Shown: positions 53,512 to 63,116, counted from the first letter of the stretch. The stretch: 64,000 bases of DNA from Actinoalloteichus hoggarensis (GCF_002234535.1 NZ_CP022521.1:5998001-6062000); one strand, 5' to 3'. Translations and numbers: made by a program. Notes: a model not told the origin generated them from the sequence alone.

Positions 53512-55160
53512 GCGACGAGGGTCGCTTGGTCGCAGGACGCTATCGACTCGATCGGCGCATCGGCAGCGGCGCGATGGGCGTGGTGTGGCAGGGCACCGAC
53601 GATCGACTCGGCCGGGTCGTGGCGATCAAGCAGCTGTTGCTCCAGCCCGGCCTCAGCCCGGCGGAGACCGAGGAGGCCCGGCAGCGGGCGATGCGTGAGG
53701 GCCGGATCGCCGCCCGCCTCCAGCACCAGAACGCCATCGCGGTCTACGACGTGGCCGAGGACGACGGCCAGCCGTGTCTGATCATGGAATACCTGCCGTC
53801 GGACAGTCTGGCTACCGCGTTGACCGAGCGCGGCCCGCTGCCGCCCACCGAGGTCGCCAGGATCGGCGCCAGCGTCGCGGGCGCCCTCGCCGCGGCGCAT
53901 GCGGCGGGCATCGTGCACCGCGACATCAAGCCGGGCAACATCCTCTTGGGGCACAACGGCGAAGTCAAGATCACCGACTTCGGGATCTCGCGGGCGACCG
54001 GCGACGTGACGGTCACCAAGACCGGGATGCTCGCGGGTACGCCCGCGTACCTGGCGCCCGAGGTCGCGAAGGGCTACGACCCCGGCTTCGGCGCCGACGT
54101 CTTCTCGCTGGGCGCGACCCTGTACGCGGCCGTCGAGGGCGAGCCGCCGTTCGGCACCCATGAGAACACCCTCGCGCTGCTCCACCTCGTCGCCGCGGGC
54201 CGGATCAACCCGCCGCGCCAGGCGGGGCCGCTCACGGCGCTGCTGATGCGGCTGCTGCGGGCCGAGCCGATCGAGCGGCCGACGATGGCGCAGGCCCGCG
54301 AGGGCATGCAGGCCGTCGCGGCGGGTCGGCCGGCGCCGGGTCCGCCCATGCCCGCCGGCCCGCCTCGGCCGACCGCGGGCCACGGTGCGGCGGCGCCGAA
54401 GCCCGCCGCCGGGCCCACCCCGACCCGCCTGGACGCCCGGCCGGTGACCGACCGGCCGGAGCAGGCCAGGACGGTCTCCACCGCGGCACAGCAGCCGCAG
54501 GCGGCCCAGCAGCCCAAGCCGCCGGAGCCGCGTCCCGCACGCAACGATCCGGAGGCGGGCTTCCGGGGCCGCGCCGTGCTGCTGACGGCCGTCGCCGTGG
54601 TCGCGGCGGCCTTGATCGGCGTGCTGATCGCGGGAGTGTTCTTCACCGAGAACAACGGCGCCGCCCGCGAGGACGGTGCGGGCGGCAGCCCGGCCGCGTC
54701 CGAGTCCGTGGAGACCACGACGGAGGAGCCCCCGACGGAGGAGTCGGCACCGCAGGTCGACACTCCGCAGCCGTCGATTCCCCGTGAGGAGCCTCCGCCG
54801 CTCGACGAGGACGATGACGAGGACGAAGAGCAGGACGAGGAGGACGAGCGGCCGGAGCAGAGTCGGCCGGAGCGCAGCGAGGCGCTGGTCGCCCAGTACT
54901 TCGACCTGCTGCCCGACAACTACCCGCAGGCCTATCACCTGCTCGCCCCGGATTTCCAAGGCAGCTACGACGACTATGAGGCCTGGTGGGGCGACACGGT
55001 CGCGGACGTGACGATCACGGAGGGACCGGAGTTCCACGGCGGCCGGGTGCGCGTCAAGCTGCGCTTCGTGCGTGAGGACGGGGCCAGGGTGAACGAGCGG
55101 TGGCACATCCACATCGAGGGCGGGGGCCACGACCTCCGCATCGGCAAGGTCGACAAGTAG
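53508..55160 (+). CDS. Transmembrane serine/threonine protein kinase
   Basis: A 550-residue Pkn-type kinase. Kinase domain at about 8-265: GSGAMGVVWQG (Gly loop), catalytic Lys41 in VAIK, HRDIKPGN with Asp139, DFG at 157-159, activation-loop threonines 168-172 and YLAPEV. A Pro/Ala-rich juxtamembrane stretch runs to about 345. One membrane helix is at about 352-373 (AVLLTAVAVVAAALIGVLIAG). The outside part begins with an acidic Glu/Asp-rich linker and ends in an NTF2-like domain (SEALVAQYFDLLPDNYPQAYHLLAPDF ... DVTITEGPEFHGGRVRVKLRFVREDG) instead of PASTA repeats. A sensor role for this domain is inferred. The two preceding genes encode similar C-terminal domains. Confidence 0.92.
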   Translation: MSDEGRLVAGRYRLDRRIGSGAMGVVWQGTDDRLGRVVAIKQLLLQPGLSPAETEEARQRAMREGRIAARLQHQNAIAVYDVAEDDGQPCLIMEYLPSDSLATALTERGPLPPTEVARIGASVAGALAAAHAAGIVHRDIKPGNILLGHNGEVKITDFGISRATGDVTVTKTGMLAGTPAYLAPEVAKGYDPGFGADVFSLGATLYAAVEGEPPFGTHENTLALLHLVAAGRINPPRQAGPLTALLMRLLRAEPIERPTMAQAREGMQAVAAGRPAPGPPMPAGPPRPTAGHGAAAPKPAAGPTPTRLDARPVTDRPEQARTVSTAAQQPQAAQQPKPPEPRPARNDPEAGFRGRAVLLTAVAVVAAALIGVLIAGVFFTENNGAAREDGAGGSPAASESVETTTEEPPTEESAPQVDTPQPSIPREEPPPLDEDDDEDEEQDEEDERPEQSRPERSEALVAQYFDLLPDNYPQAYHLLAPDFQGSYDDYEAWWGDTVADVTITEGPEFHGGRVRVKLRFVREDGARVNERWHIHIEGGGHDLRIGKVDK

Positions 55161-56206
55161 GGCGCGTCTCGGGCGGGCGTTCGGCGTTCGCCGCCGGATC
55201 CAGTGCGGAGCCTGCTCGACGTGGGGCACGAATCGAGGCAGGCCGGGACCCCGTCGTCTCGAGCACGGGCCTCCGATCGCGGGCCCTGGCGAGGCCTCTC
55301 GGCCCCGGCCCTCGCGACGCGGGCGGCCCCGAGGTGGGCGACTTCGAAGTACTCGTCTCCGGAGTATGCGGCTCCGTCGAGGCCCGCACGCTCGCATCTC
55401 GCCCGCACCAGTCGAACCCGCCCGCCGTCTCGTCTCGCCGGCCCCGCCGCTGACCAGCCCGTCGACTCGGCGGCGCGGTCCCGGAACACCGAGGCCGGTC
55501 GCCGCATGGCGGCCCGGCCCTCGTCGGGCTGAGCGGGGCGCTCGACGCGGCCGCTCCGCTGTAGGCACCGGGCTCGCGGTGCCCTTCGGACACCGGCGTC
55601 GGGTGACGGGCGGGAACGTTCTCGGCGTGCTCGCGGATTTTCACGGGCGTCGTCCGGCCGCAGGCACCCTGGCAACGAGGCGAGGCGCACCTGCTGGAAG
55701 CCGCCCAGTGCCTGACCCTCGCCGCGTCCTACGCGGTCGGCTACGTCTGACGCCGGGCGTCTCCTCAGCGGATCCGAACCTCCGGCCGCCGGCTCGCCTG
55801 CATGCAGCTCATCACGGGCAGCGGCGTGGGGTTCGTGCTGAATCACCGACTGATCGCCGACGAGGGCGGGGCGGCCGCCCCGCGGTCGGCCTCCTGCTGC
55901 CGCTGGCGTCCGTGCTGCCGCTGGGCGTCGGCCTTGCCCGACATCCTGGCGGGCCGCCCGAAGAGAGGGCCGGGCCTGCGGCACCGGCACGCGAGCCCGC
56001 ACCGGATGCTCCTGTCGCCGAACGGCCGGACACGGGAGCGGTCGCCGTCGCACCGGCTCGCGATCGAGAGGCCTCCGCCGAACCGACGGCGGGAGCCGGG
56101 TGTGCCGAGCCGCCGACGGCGGGAGGCGCGACCGGCCGCGAGTCCGCGGACCACTGACCCGCGAGACGCCGACGGGCGACGCCCGCGCGGCCTCGCACCG
56201 GGGCGA
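55161..56206. other. Long stretch without a credible gene, possibly decayed
   Basis: About 1045 bases between the kinase and the response regulator. Several frames are open but lack ribosome binding sites, and protein-like fragments change frame: near 55680-55750 one frame reads EAHLLEAAQCLTLAASYAVGYV before a stop, and near 55800-55960 hydrophobic runs (GLLLPLASVLPLGVGLA) jump frame. This may be a degraded gene; I cannot name it. Confidence 0.45.
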
Positions 56207-56917
56207 TCAGATCAGTCGGCGGTCGGTCGCCCAGCGGGACAGTTCGTAGCGGTTGGAGAGCTGGGTCTTGCGCAACACGCTGGACACGTGAGTCTCGACC
56301 GTCTTCACCGAGATGAACAGCTCGGCGGCGATCTCCTTGTAGGCGTAACCCCTGGCCAGCAGGCGGAGGACGTCCCGTTCCCTCGGGGTGAGCAGGTCGA
56401 GTTCCGGGTCGTTGATGGGCGCGGCGCCCGGGCGGTCGGCGAAGGCGTCCAGCACGAAGCCGGCCAGCCGGGGAGAGAACACCGCGTCGCCGTGGTGCAC
56501 GCGCACGACCGCGTCCACCAGCTCCCGCGCCGAGATCGTCTTGGTGACATAGCCCCGGGCGCCCGCCCGGATCACGGCGATGACGTCCTCCGCCGCGTCG
56601 GACACCGACAACGCCAGGAACACGACGTCGGGATGGGACTTGCGGACCCGGCGCAGCACCTCGGCGCCGCCGCCGTCGGGCATGTGGACGTCGAGCAGGA
56701 CCACGTCGGGCTGAAAGTGGCCGATGCCCGCCACCGCCTCACCCACCGAACCGGCTTCGCCGATCACCTCGACGACGCCCGTCGCGTTGGACAGCTCGGC
56801 CTTGGCCCCGGTGCGGAACAGAGCGTGGTCGTCGACCAGGAAGACCCGTACCGGCCGGGCCTGCGTCGCCTCGGTGTCGTTCACTCCGCCGCCTGCCTCG
56901 ATGTGTCCGTCATCCAC
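56207..56917 (-). CDS. LuxR-family response regulator
   Basis: A 236-residue NarL-type regulator. Receiver domain: VFLVDDHALFRTGAKAEL (acidic pair), PDVVLLDVHMPDGGG with the phospho-accepting Asp, LALSVSDAAEDV and YVTKTISARELV with conserved Lys. C-terminal HTH: LTPRERDVLRLLARGYAYKEIAAELFISVKTVETHVSSVLRKTQL. It pairs with the PspC-kinase gene upstream. The start is uncertain: GTG 56917 has AGAGGG at good distance; a TTG at 56941 would overlap the kinase stop as TTGA and add eight residues. Probably senses envelope stress through its kinase. Confidence 0.9.
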   Translation of the reverse strand: MDDGHIEAGGGVNDTEATQARPVRVFLVDDHALFRTGAKAELSNATGVVEVIGEAGSVGEAVAGIGHFQPDVVLLDVHMPDGGGAEVLRRVRKSHPDVVFLALSVSDAAEDVIAVIRAGARGYVTKTISARELVDAVVRVHHGDAVFSPRLAGFVLDAFADRPGAAPINDPELDLLTPRERDVLRLLARGYAYKEIAAELFISVKTVETHVSSVLRKTQLSNRYELSRWATDRRLI

Positions 56918-56937
56918 TCGTACCCTCTTCTGTCGCG

Positions 56938-58296
56938 TCAACGCTTGTCGGCGGTGCGGGGCAGCCGCAAGGCGACCTCCGTTCCCTCACCGGGTGCGGT
57001 GCGCACGCGCACCGTGCCCCCGTGACGCTCCATCCTGCCGTGAATCGAGTCCGCGAGGCCATGCCGGTCCCCGGGAACGGCCGAGGTGTCGAAGCCCTTG
57101 CCTCGGTCGCGGACGAACAGCTCCACCTGCGCGGGCTCCACCTCGACGAACACGCTCACCTCGCCGACCTCGGCGTGCTTGGCCGCGTTGACCATCGCCT
57201 CCCTGGCCGCCCACACGGCGGCCAACACCCGGTCGTCCACCTCGCAGTCGCCCACGACGACCTGTTGGACCTTGATGGCGAAGGTGTCCTCGACCTCGCC
57301 GCACACCTCGCTGATCAGCTCCGCCAGAGTGCGGGCCGAGGTCGCCGCGCCCGCCACCGGCGGACTCTGGGCGTCGGGCTCCGCGGTGGCCCTGCCCGAC
57401 CCCCCGTAGCCGGTCGCGCCGTACAACCAGGTGCGCAGCTGCCGCTCCTGGCTTCGCGCGAGCCTGCGGACCTCCTTGTCGTTCTCCGCCTGCTTCTGGA
57501 TCAGCGCAAGCGTCTGAAGCACCGAGTCGTGCAGGTGGGCGGCGATCTCGGCGCGCTCCTCGGTGCGAATCCGCACCCGGCGCTCCTCGTCCAGGTCGCG
57601 GACCAGCCGCAGCCACCACGGCAGGGTGAGTACGGCCGCGCCGACGAGCGTGACGAGCACGGACAACAGGGCGAACTGGAGTCGCGCCAGCGACAGGCTG
57701 TTGGCGAGCAGCACGATGATGCCGGTGAGGACGAGGGCGGCGCCGGTCAGGCTGCGGACGACCGCGCCGCGACCGCCGTTGCCGATGAAGACCTCCGCGA
57801 CGCCCGTTCTGGCGCCCTGCGCCCAGCGACGACGCTGGGTCTCGTCGGCCTCCCGCCAGACCAGGAAGGCACCGATCAGGCCCACCGAGGCGGGGAAGAA
57901 CAGCCGTCCGCTCCAGCCGTCGCCGAAGGACGTGGTCGCCACGACCAGACCGAAGCCCAGCACCACCAGGCCGAGCGCCTGGGTGCGCTGTCGGGGATTC
58001 ACCGTCTCGGGGACGTCGACCGGGCGCTGCGGCACCACCGCCCACAGCGCCGCGTAGAGCACGACGCCCAGCCCGTCGACGCCCGCCAGCAGGGTGATGA
58101 CGACCCGGACCCAGAGCACGTCGACCTTCAGGTGGTCGGCGAGTCCGCCCGCGACACCGGCGACCACCCGAGACGATCGACGTCGACGCAGGGTCGGCCG
58201 CGGCGTGCTCTCGCCCGCGCCCCTCGGATCGCGCCTGGTCGAGGTCACCCGTTGGGTGATGCGATGCGAGTCGTCCACCGGAGCGCCGTCCGGCAC
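56938..58296 (-). CDS. PspC-domain sensor histidine kinase
   Basis: A 452-residue NarL-family kinase. An N-terminal PspC domain (SRVVAGVAGGLADHLKVDVLWVRVVITLLAGVDGLGVVLYAALWAVVP) is followed by about four more membrane helices (LGLVVLGFGLVVATTSFG, LFFPASVGLIGAFLV, ALVLTGIIVLLANSLSL, FALLSVLVTLVGAAVL). The dimerisation/phosphoacceptor part has AHLHDSVLQTLALIQKQ with the His, and the ATPase domain ends with DRGKGFD and GHGGTVRVRTAPGEGTEVALRLP. The GTG at 58296 has GGGGAGG 5-6 nt upstream; ATG 58368 would add 24 residues with no good site. Divergent from a second PspC gene. Confidence 0.92.
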   Translation of the reverse strand: MPDGAPVDDSHRITQRVTSTRRDPRGAGESTPRPTLRRRRSSRVVAGVAGGLADHLKVDVLWVRVVITLLAGVDGLGVVLYAALWAVVPQRPVDVPETVNPRQRTQALGLVVLGFGLVVATTSFGDGWSGRLFFPASVGLIGAFLVWREADETQRRRWAQGARTGVAEVFIGNGGRGAVVRSLTGAALVLTGIIVLLANSLSLARLQFALLSVLVTLVGAAVLTLPWWLRLVRDLDEERRVRIRTEERAEIAAHLHDSVLQTLALIQKQAENDKEVRRLARSQERQLRTWLYGATGYGGSGRATAEPDAQSPPVAGAATSARTLAELISEVCGEVEDTFAIKVQQVVVGDCEVDDRVLAAVWAAREAMVNAAKHAEVGEVSVFVEVEPAQVELFVRDRGKGFDTSAVPGDRHGLADSIHGRMERHGGTVRVRTAPGEGTEVALRLPRTADKR

Positions 58297-58500
58297 GGGC
58301 CGCCTCCCCTCGTGATCAGTCTGTACTGCCACGATGCCATCGTCACACGCCCGTGCACCGGGCGTCATCAGGGAGCGCCCCGGACGCCGGGGTGCCTCGG
58401 CGGGGGCAGAGCTCAGGGGTTACCCCGATGGCGTGGCGCTCGGATCGGGTCATGCTGGACTGGCGATCGGACGTGCTCAGGTTCGGATCGGCGCGGCGAC

Positions 58501-58545
58501 GACCAGGTCGGCAGCGACCAGGTCGGCAGCGACCAGGTCGGCGAG
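58501..58545. repeat. 15-bp tandem repeat in the divergent promoter region
   Basis: GACCAGGTCGGCAGC occurs twice exactly and once with a changed end (GACCAGGTCGGCGAG), about 110 bases before the second PspC gene start. The 358-base space between the two PspC genes has no gene I accept. Repeats here could be binding sites for the response regulator, or just low-complexity DNA. Confidence 0.85.
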
Positions 58546-58654
58546 CGAACCCGGTGGCCACGAGGTCCGCGACCACGGGGCCGGCGACGGAGGACACGGC
58601 CGACCAGGAGCACGGACCGCAGGCAAGCCGAGACGGCGTGAACGGTGGGATGGG

Positions 58655-60049
58655 ATGGACGCAGCAGGCCAGGACGGGCCGAGCGGGGCGACTTCGACCG
58701 CACGCCCGCGCTTCGAGGACACGATCAAGGACCTCTGGCGGACCCGACCCGTTCGGTCGAGCGAAGGGCGCAAGATCGCGGGCGTGGCCGTCGGCGTCGC
58801 CCGTCGGTACGATCTCGATCCGACATTGATCCGCGTCGTCCTCGTCGTGACGTCGTTCTGGGGCGGCTGCGGTGTGCTGCTCTACCTGCTCGGCTGGCTG
58901 CTGCTGCGGCAGGAGGGCGAGTTGTCCTCCCCTGCCGAGGCGCTGGCCGGTCGGGGCCGGGACGAGTCGGCGGGTCAGCTGTCGACGGTGGTGCTGCCCG
59001 CGCTGCTGGGCATCGCGATGGTCCCGGTCGTCCAGTGGGTGTTGAACGGCGCGTTCACCAGCGCGGTGTGTCTCGGTGGTTCGGGAGTGGCGCTCTATCT
59101 GCTGCACGCCAATCGGGGACACAGCACGCCGCGCACGGTCAACTGGCCGGAGACGCAGCGTCCCGGTTTCGAGACGACCGAGGAACCGCGGCCAGGTACC
59201 GGCAGGACCAACGTCGAGGCGACCACGACGGCGTTCGGCTGCGCCACGGGACCGGCACCCGCCCCGGGCCCGGACGCCGCTTCGGACGCCGCCTACTTCG
59301 CCTCCAACCCGGACGGGCTTTCGGAACCGCCGACGCCGCCGGCCTGGGACCCGCTGGGCGTCGCCCCGTTCGCCTGGGACCTCCCCGACCCGGTCGGCCA
59401 GCGGCCCGCGGAGCCGCCGGAGTCGCACCCCGGACGTCGAACCCGGTCGCGGGTCACCCCGGTGACCGCGGCCCTGGCCCTGCTGACCTTCGCGGCGAGC
59501 CTGCCGCTCGTGCACCCGGGCAGCGGCCTCACCCCGCCGAGGATGCTGGCACTGGTCCTGGCCGTGCTGGGCGCGGGCATGGTGATCGGCGCGCTTCGCG
59601 GGGGCGGTCGCGGGCTGATCTGGCTGACCACCCCCGTCGCCGCGCTCACGTTCCTGCTCGGGCTCCTGCCGCTGCACGAGACCGGCGGCTGGCACGGTGC
59701 GGGGGCATACGAGCTGCGCGTGACCGATCCGAACCAGCTCCAGGACTCCTATCGGCTCTCGGCGGGCGTGATCCTGCTCGACCTGACCGAGCTGGAGATA
59801 CCCGCAGGGGAGACCCTGCGCAGCAGCGTGATCATGAACCTCGGCGGCGACATCGAGGTCATCGTGCCGCCGGATCTGCCGATACGGGTGAACTGTGAGA
59901 CGCGGATCGGCGGATCGTCCTGCCTGGACCACGATCACTACTACGAGGGATCGACCAGCGTCACGAGCATCCCCGAGGAGTCGGACAGCGGCGTGCTGGA
60001 ACTCGACATGTACATGGGAGCGGGACAGTTGGAGGTCCGGTATGGCTGA
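58655..60049 (+). CDS. PspC-domain membrane protein with LiaF-like C-terminal domain
   Basis: A 464-residue membrane protein. An N-terminal PspC domain (DTIKDLWRTRPVRSSEGRKIAGVAVGVARRYDLDPTLIRVVLVVTSFWGG) is followed by several helices (VLLYLLGWLLL, LPALLGIAMVPVVQWVL), a polar central segment, another membrane block (VTAALALLTFAASLPLVHPG, MLALVLAVLGAGMVIGAL, LIWLTTPVAALTFLLGLL), and a beta-rich C-terminus (SAGVILLDLTELEIPAGETLRSSVIMNLGGDIEVIVPPDLPIRVNCETRIGG) of the LiaF type. Start ATG 58655 lies after GGTGGGATGGG. It is divergent from the kinase and so likely a target or negative regulator of that system. Confidence 0.87.
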   Translation: MDAAGQDGPSGATSTARPRFEDTIKDLWRTRPVRSSEGRKIAGVAVGVARRYDLDPTLIRVVLVVTSFWGGCGVLLYLLGWLLLRQEGELSSPAEALAGRGRDESAGQLSTVVLPALLGIAMVPVVQWVLNGAFTSAVCLGGSGVALYLLHANRGHSTPRTVNWPETQRPGFETTEEPRPGTGRTNVEATTTAFGCATGPAPAPGPDAASDAAYFASNPDGLSEPPTPPAWDPLGVAPFAWDLPDPVGQRPAEPPESHPGRRTRSRVTPVTAALALLTFAASLPLVHPGSGLTPPRMLALVLAVLGAGMVIGALRGGGRGLIWLTTPVAALTFLLGLLPLHETGGWHGAGAYELRVTDPNQLQDSYRLSAGVILLDLTELEIPAGETLRSSVIMNLGGDIEVIVPPDLPIRVNCETRIGGSSCLDHDHYYEGSTSVTSIPEESDSGVLELDMYMGAGQLEVRYG

Positions 60050-60266
60050 GCATGCCGACAAGCCCAAGGCCGCCCGACGGCGCAGCCCGATGGATCTGCT
60101 GACGCTGATCTGCGGAGTGATCGCGCTGCTGGTCGCCGTGTACACCTTCTCCGACGGCAACGACTGGCTCCCGCTGCTGAACCTGCGGTGGGTGCTGGCC
60201 GCGGGCGCGGTCACCATCGGTCTGGCGCTGCTCGCCGGTTCGCTGCGCTCCCGTCGGCAGGACTAG
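60042..60266 (+). CDS. Small membrane protein linked to PspC
   Basis: A 74-residue protein with two hydrophobic segments (LLTLICGVIALLVAVYTF and WVLAAGAVTIGLALLAGSL) joined by a short loop, with basic ends (KAARRRSPMD and LRSRRQD). The ATG overlaps the stop of the PspC gene by 8 bases and has GGAGG upstream in that gene, so the two are coupled. Likely a partner of the PspC/LiaF-like protein; the function is not known. Confidence 0.8.
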   Translation: MAEHADKPKAARRRSPMDLLTLICGVIALLVAVYTFSDGNDWLPLLNLRWVLAAGAVTIGLALLAGSLRSRRQD

Positions 60267-60378
60267 GACACACCTCGGACAGCCGGCTGAGCTGAAGCGG
60301 CCGGGTGACCGCCGAGACGGCCGAGGCGTCGACGTTCACGGGCACCGGCGGCACCGACGACGGGCGGATCGGCACTAG

Positions 60379-60384
60379 TAGGCT
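60379..60384 (+). promoter_or_regulatory. Candidate -10 box of the LacI-type gene
   Basis: TAGGCT lies 23 bases before the GTG at 60407, with GGGGAG in between. It is identical to the box before the YezG-like gene at 13838. Confidence 0.35.
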
Positions 60385-60406
60385 TCCCAGGGAGGTGCGG
60401 GGAGCG

Positions 60407-61438
60407 GTGTCGACACAGACGCAGGGGGAGCATCGACCCACGCTGGAGGACGTCGCCGCGCTGGCGGGCGTCTCGCGGGCGACCGTGTCCAGGGTGGTCA
60501 ACGACTCGCCGAGGGTCAGCCCGGAGGCCAAGGAGTCGGTGTACTCCGCCATCAGGGAACTGGGTTACGTGCCCAATCGTGCGGCGCGGACGCTGGTGAC
60601 GCGCCGGACCGGCGCGGTCGCCGTGGTGATCTCGGAACCGGAGTCGAAGATCTTCGACGATCCCCGATTCGCCACGGTCGTGCGGGCGGCGGCGGGCAGG
60701 CTCGGGGAACTCGACGCGGCCATGGTGCTGATGCTGGTCCACTCGCCTGAGGACGAGGCCCGCACCGAACGCTTCCTGCTGGGCGGACACGTCGACGGCG
60801 CTCTGCTGTTCACCCCGCATCGTGGCGATCCGCTTCCCTCGGCCATGGCGACGCTGCCGATCCCCGCCGTCTTCGGCGGCAGGCCGTGGGCGGCCGACCA
60901 TCGGCTGCACCTGGTGGACACCGACAACCGGGAGGGCGGCCGGATCGGCAGCCGCCACCTGATGGACCTCGGTCGGCGGCGGATCGTCAGCGTCACCGGC
61001 CCGCTGGACGAGCACGCCGCCATCGACCGGCTGGACGGCTGGCGGCTGGCCACCGGCGCGAACGAGGCCGAGACCGCACTGTTGACGGAGTCCGGCCACT
61101 TCGCCAGGCAGGGCGGCGAGCGAGCCATGCGCGCGCTGCTGGACCGCGTCCCCGACCTCGACGGAGTGTTCGCCGCCAGCGACCTGATGGCCGCGGGGGC
61201 GATCGACGCACTGCGCATGGCGGGTAGACGAGTGCCGGAGGACGTCGCCGTCGTCGGATTCGACGATCAGCCCGCCGTCGCCCCGCACACCAGTCCGCCG
61301 CTGACCACGATCGCGCAGGACGCCTCCGAGCAGGTCCGCCGGATGGTGCACCGGCTCACCCGGCTCATCGCGGGCGAGGACGTCCCGCCCGGTCGGGAGG
61401 TCCTGCCCGTGCACCTGGTGCGTCGGGGTTCGGCGTGA
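60407..61438 (+). CDS. LacI/GalR family transcriptional regulator
   Basis: A 343-residue regulator. N-terminal HTH with TLEDVAALAGVSRATVSRVVNDSPRVSPEA and the hinge ELGYVPNRAARTLVTRRTGAVAVVI, then a periplasmic-binding-protein-like ligand domain (FATVVRAAAGRLGELDAAMVLML, HLVDTDNREGGRIGSRHLMDLGRRRIVSVTGPLD, DGVFAASDLMAAGAIDALRMAGRRVPEDVAVVGFDD, AVAPHTSPPLTTIAQ). It probably controls a sugar-use operon not in this window. GTG 60407 has GGGGAG close upstream; GTG 60395 is also possible. The gene ends 103 bases before the stop of guaA on the other strand. Confidence 0.92.
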   Translation: MSTQTQGEHRPTLEDVAALAGVSRATVSRVVNDSPRVSPEAKESVYSAIRELGYVPNRAARTLVTRRTGAVAVVISEPESKIFDDPRFATVVRAAAGRLGELDAAMVLMLVHSPEDEARTERFLLGGHVDGALLFTPHRGDPLPSAMATLPIPAVFGGRPWAADHRLHLVDTDNREGGRIGSRHLMDLGRRRIVSVTGPLDEHAAIDRLDGWRLATGANEAETALLTESGHFARQGGERAMRALLDRVPDLDGVFAASDLMAAGAIDALRMAGRRVPEDVAVVGFDDQPAVAPHTSPPLTTIAQDASEQVRRMVHRLTRLIAGEDVPPGREVLPVHLVRRGSA

Positions 61439-61541
61439 CGTGTCCCGCCGGGCGAGGCGATCGTTCCTCGGAGGAGGCCGATCGCCCTCCGTGCCCGGCG
61501 GCTGATCGGCGTGCGTGGTCAGCCGCGCGAGGCCGCCGAGG

Positions 61542-63116
61542 TCATTCCCACTCGATGGTGCCCGGCGGCTTGCTGGTGACGTCGAGCGTCACCCGGTTCA
61601 CCTCGGCGACCTCGTTGGTGACGCGGGTCGAGATCCGCTCCAGCACCTCGTAGGGCAGCCTGGTCCAGTCCGCGGTCATGGCATCCTCACTGGACACCGG
61701 GCGCAGCACGATCGGATGACCGTAGGTGCGGCCGTCGCCCTGCACCCCGACCGAGCGGACGTCGGCGAGCAGGACCACCGGGCACTGCCAGATCTCCCGG
61801 TCCAGGCCTGCGGCGGTCAGCTCCTCACGGACGATGGCGTCGGCGGCGCGCAGGGTCTCCAGTCGCTCGGCCGTCACCTCGCCGATGATGCGGATGCCCA
61901 GGCCGGGGCCGGGGAACGGCTGCCGCGCCACGATGGTCTCGGGCAGCCCCAGTTCGAGGCCGACTCGGCGCACCTCGTCCTTGAACAGCGCCCGCAGCGG
62001 CTCGACGAGGCCGAAACGCAGGTCGTCCGGGAGCCCGCCCACGTTGTGGTGGCTCTTGATGTTGGCGGTGCCGGTGCCGCCGCCGGACTCGACCACGTCG
62101 GGGTACAGGGTGCCCTGGACGAGGAACTCGACCTCCTCGCCGTGCTCGCCCGCCTCGGCCTGGAGATCGCGGGCGGCCTGCTCGAACACCCGGATGAACT
62201 CGCGGCCGATGATCTTGCGCTTCTTCTCGGGGTCGGTCACGCCTGCCAGGGCGGCGAGGAAGCGATCCTTCGCGTCGACGGTGACCAGGCGGACGCCGGT
62301 GGCGCCGACGAAGTCACGCTCCACCTGGGCTCGCTCGCCCGCCCGCAGCAGGCCGTGATCGACGAACACGCAGGTGAGCTGGTCGCCGACGGCCCGCTGC
62401 ACCAGGGCCGCGGCGACCGCCGAGTCCACCCCGCCGGATAGCGCGCAGATGACGCGACCGGTGCCGACCTGCTCTCGGATCAACGCCACCTGCTCGTCGA
62501 CGATCGACGCGGTGGTCCACGCCGGGCCGATGCCCGCGATGTCGCGGAGGAACCGCCGCAGCACCTCCTGTCCGTGCGGCGAGTGCGCCACCTCGGGGTG
62601 GTACTGCACGCCCGCGAGTCCGCGCTCGACGTCCTCGAAGGCCGCGACGGGGGCACCGGGGCTGGTCGCGGTGACCGTGAAGCCCTCCGGGGCCTTCGTC
62701 ACCGCGTCGCCGTGGCTCATCCACACCGGGTGGTGCTCGGGCAGCTCGGTGTGCAGCACGCCCGTGGCCGACTCGAGATCGAGATCGGTCCGCCCGTACT
62801 CACGAGTGCCGGTCCGCTCCACGGTGCCGCCGAGGGCCTGGGCCATGACCTGGAAGCCGTAACAGATGCCGAACACCGGCACGCCCGCGGACAGCAGCTC
62901 CGGATCCAGACCGGGGGCGCCGTCGGCGTAGACGCTGGACGGACCGCCGGAGAGCACCACGGCGGCCGGATCACGGGCGAGCAGCTCCGCCGTCGACGTC
63001 GAGTGCGGCACCACCTCGGAGTACACCTGCGCCTCACGGACGCGGCGTGCGATGAGCTGGGCGTACTGCGCGCCGAAGTCGACGACGAGCACCGGCCCCT
63101 TCGCACTGCTGGGCAC
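61542..63116 (-). CDS. guaA: GMP synthase, glutamine-hydrolysing
   Basis: A 524-residue enzyme that aminates XMP to GMP with glutamine and ATP. The N-terminal glutaminase has [25 protein letters not shown] with catalytic Cys85, and [11 protein letters not shown] with His and Glu. The ATP-pyrophosphatase domain has [22 protein letters not shown] and [13 protein letters not shown], then [52 protein letters not shown] and C-terminal [11 protein letters not shown] start with AGGAGG 7 nt upstream; a longer ORF to 63161 lacks a site. Purine link with purN-purH upstream in the window is by pathway, not by operon. Confidence 0.96.
   Translation of the reverse strand: MPSSAKGPVLVVDFGAQYAQLIARRVREAQVYSEVVPHSTSTAELLARDPAAVVLSGGPSSVYADGAPGLDPELLSAGVPVFGICYGFQVMAQALGGTVERTGTREYGRTDLDLESATGVLHTELPEHHPVWMSHGDAVTKAPEGFTVTATSPGAPVAAFEDVERGLAGVQYHPEVAHSPHGQEVLRRFLRDIAGIGPAWTTASIVDEQVALIREQVGTGRVICALSGGVDSAVAAALVQRAVGDQLTCVFVDHGLLRAGERAQVERDFVGATGVRLVTVDAKDRFLAALAGVTDPEKKRKIIGREFIRVFEQAARDLQAEAGEHGEEVEFLVQGTLYPDVVESGGGTGTANIKSHHNVGGLPDDLRFGLVEPLRALFKDEVRRVGLELGLPETIVARQPFPGPGLGIRIIGEVTAERLETLRAADAIVREELTAAGLDREIWQCPVVLLADVRSVGVQGDGRTYGHPIVLRPVSSEDAMTADWTRLPYEVLERISTRVTNEVAEVNRVTLDVTSKPPGTIEWE

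Noticed and set aside
55366-56157. 263-residue plus-strand frame between kinase and response regulator
   Set aside because: Composition is Arg/Pro/Gly-rich, start has no ribosome binding site, and protein-like fragments lie in other frames.
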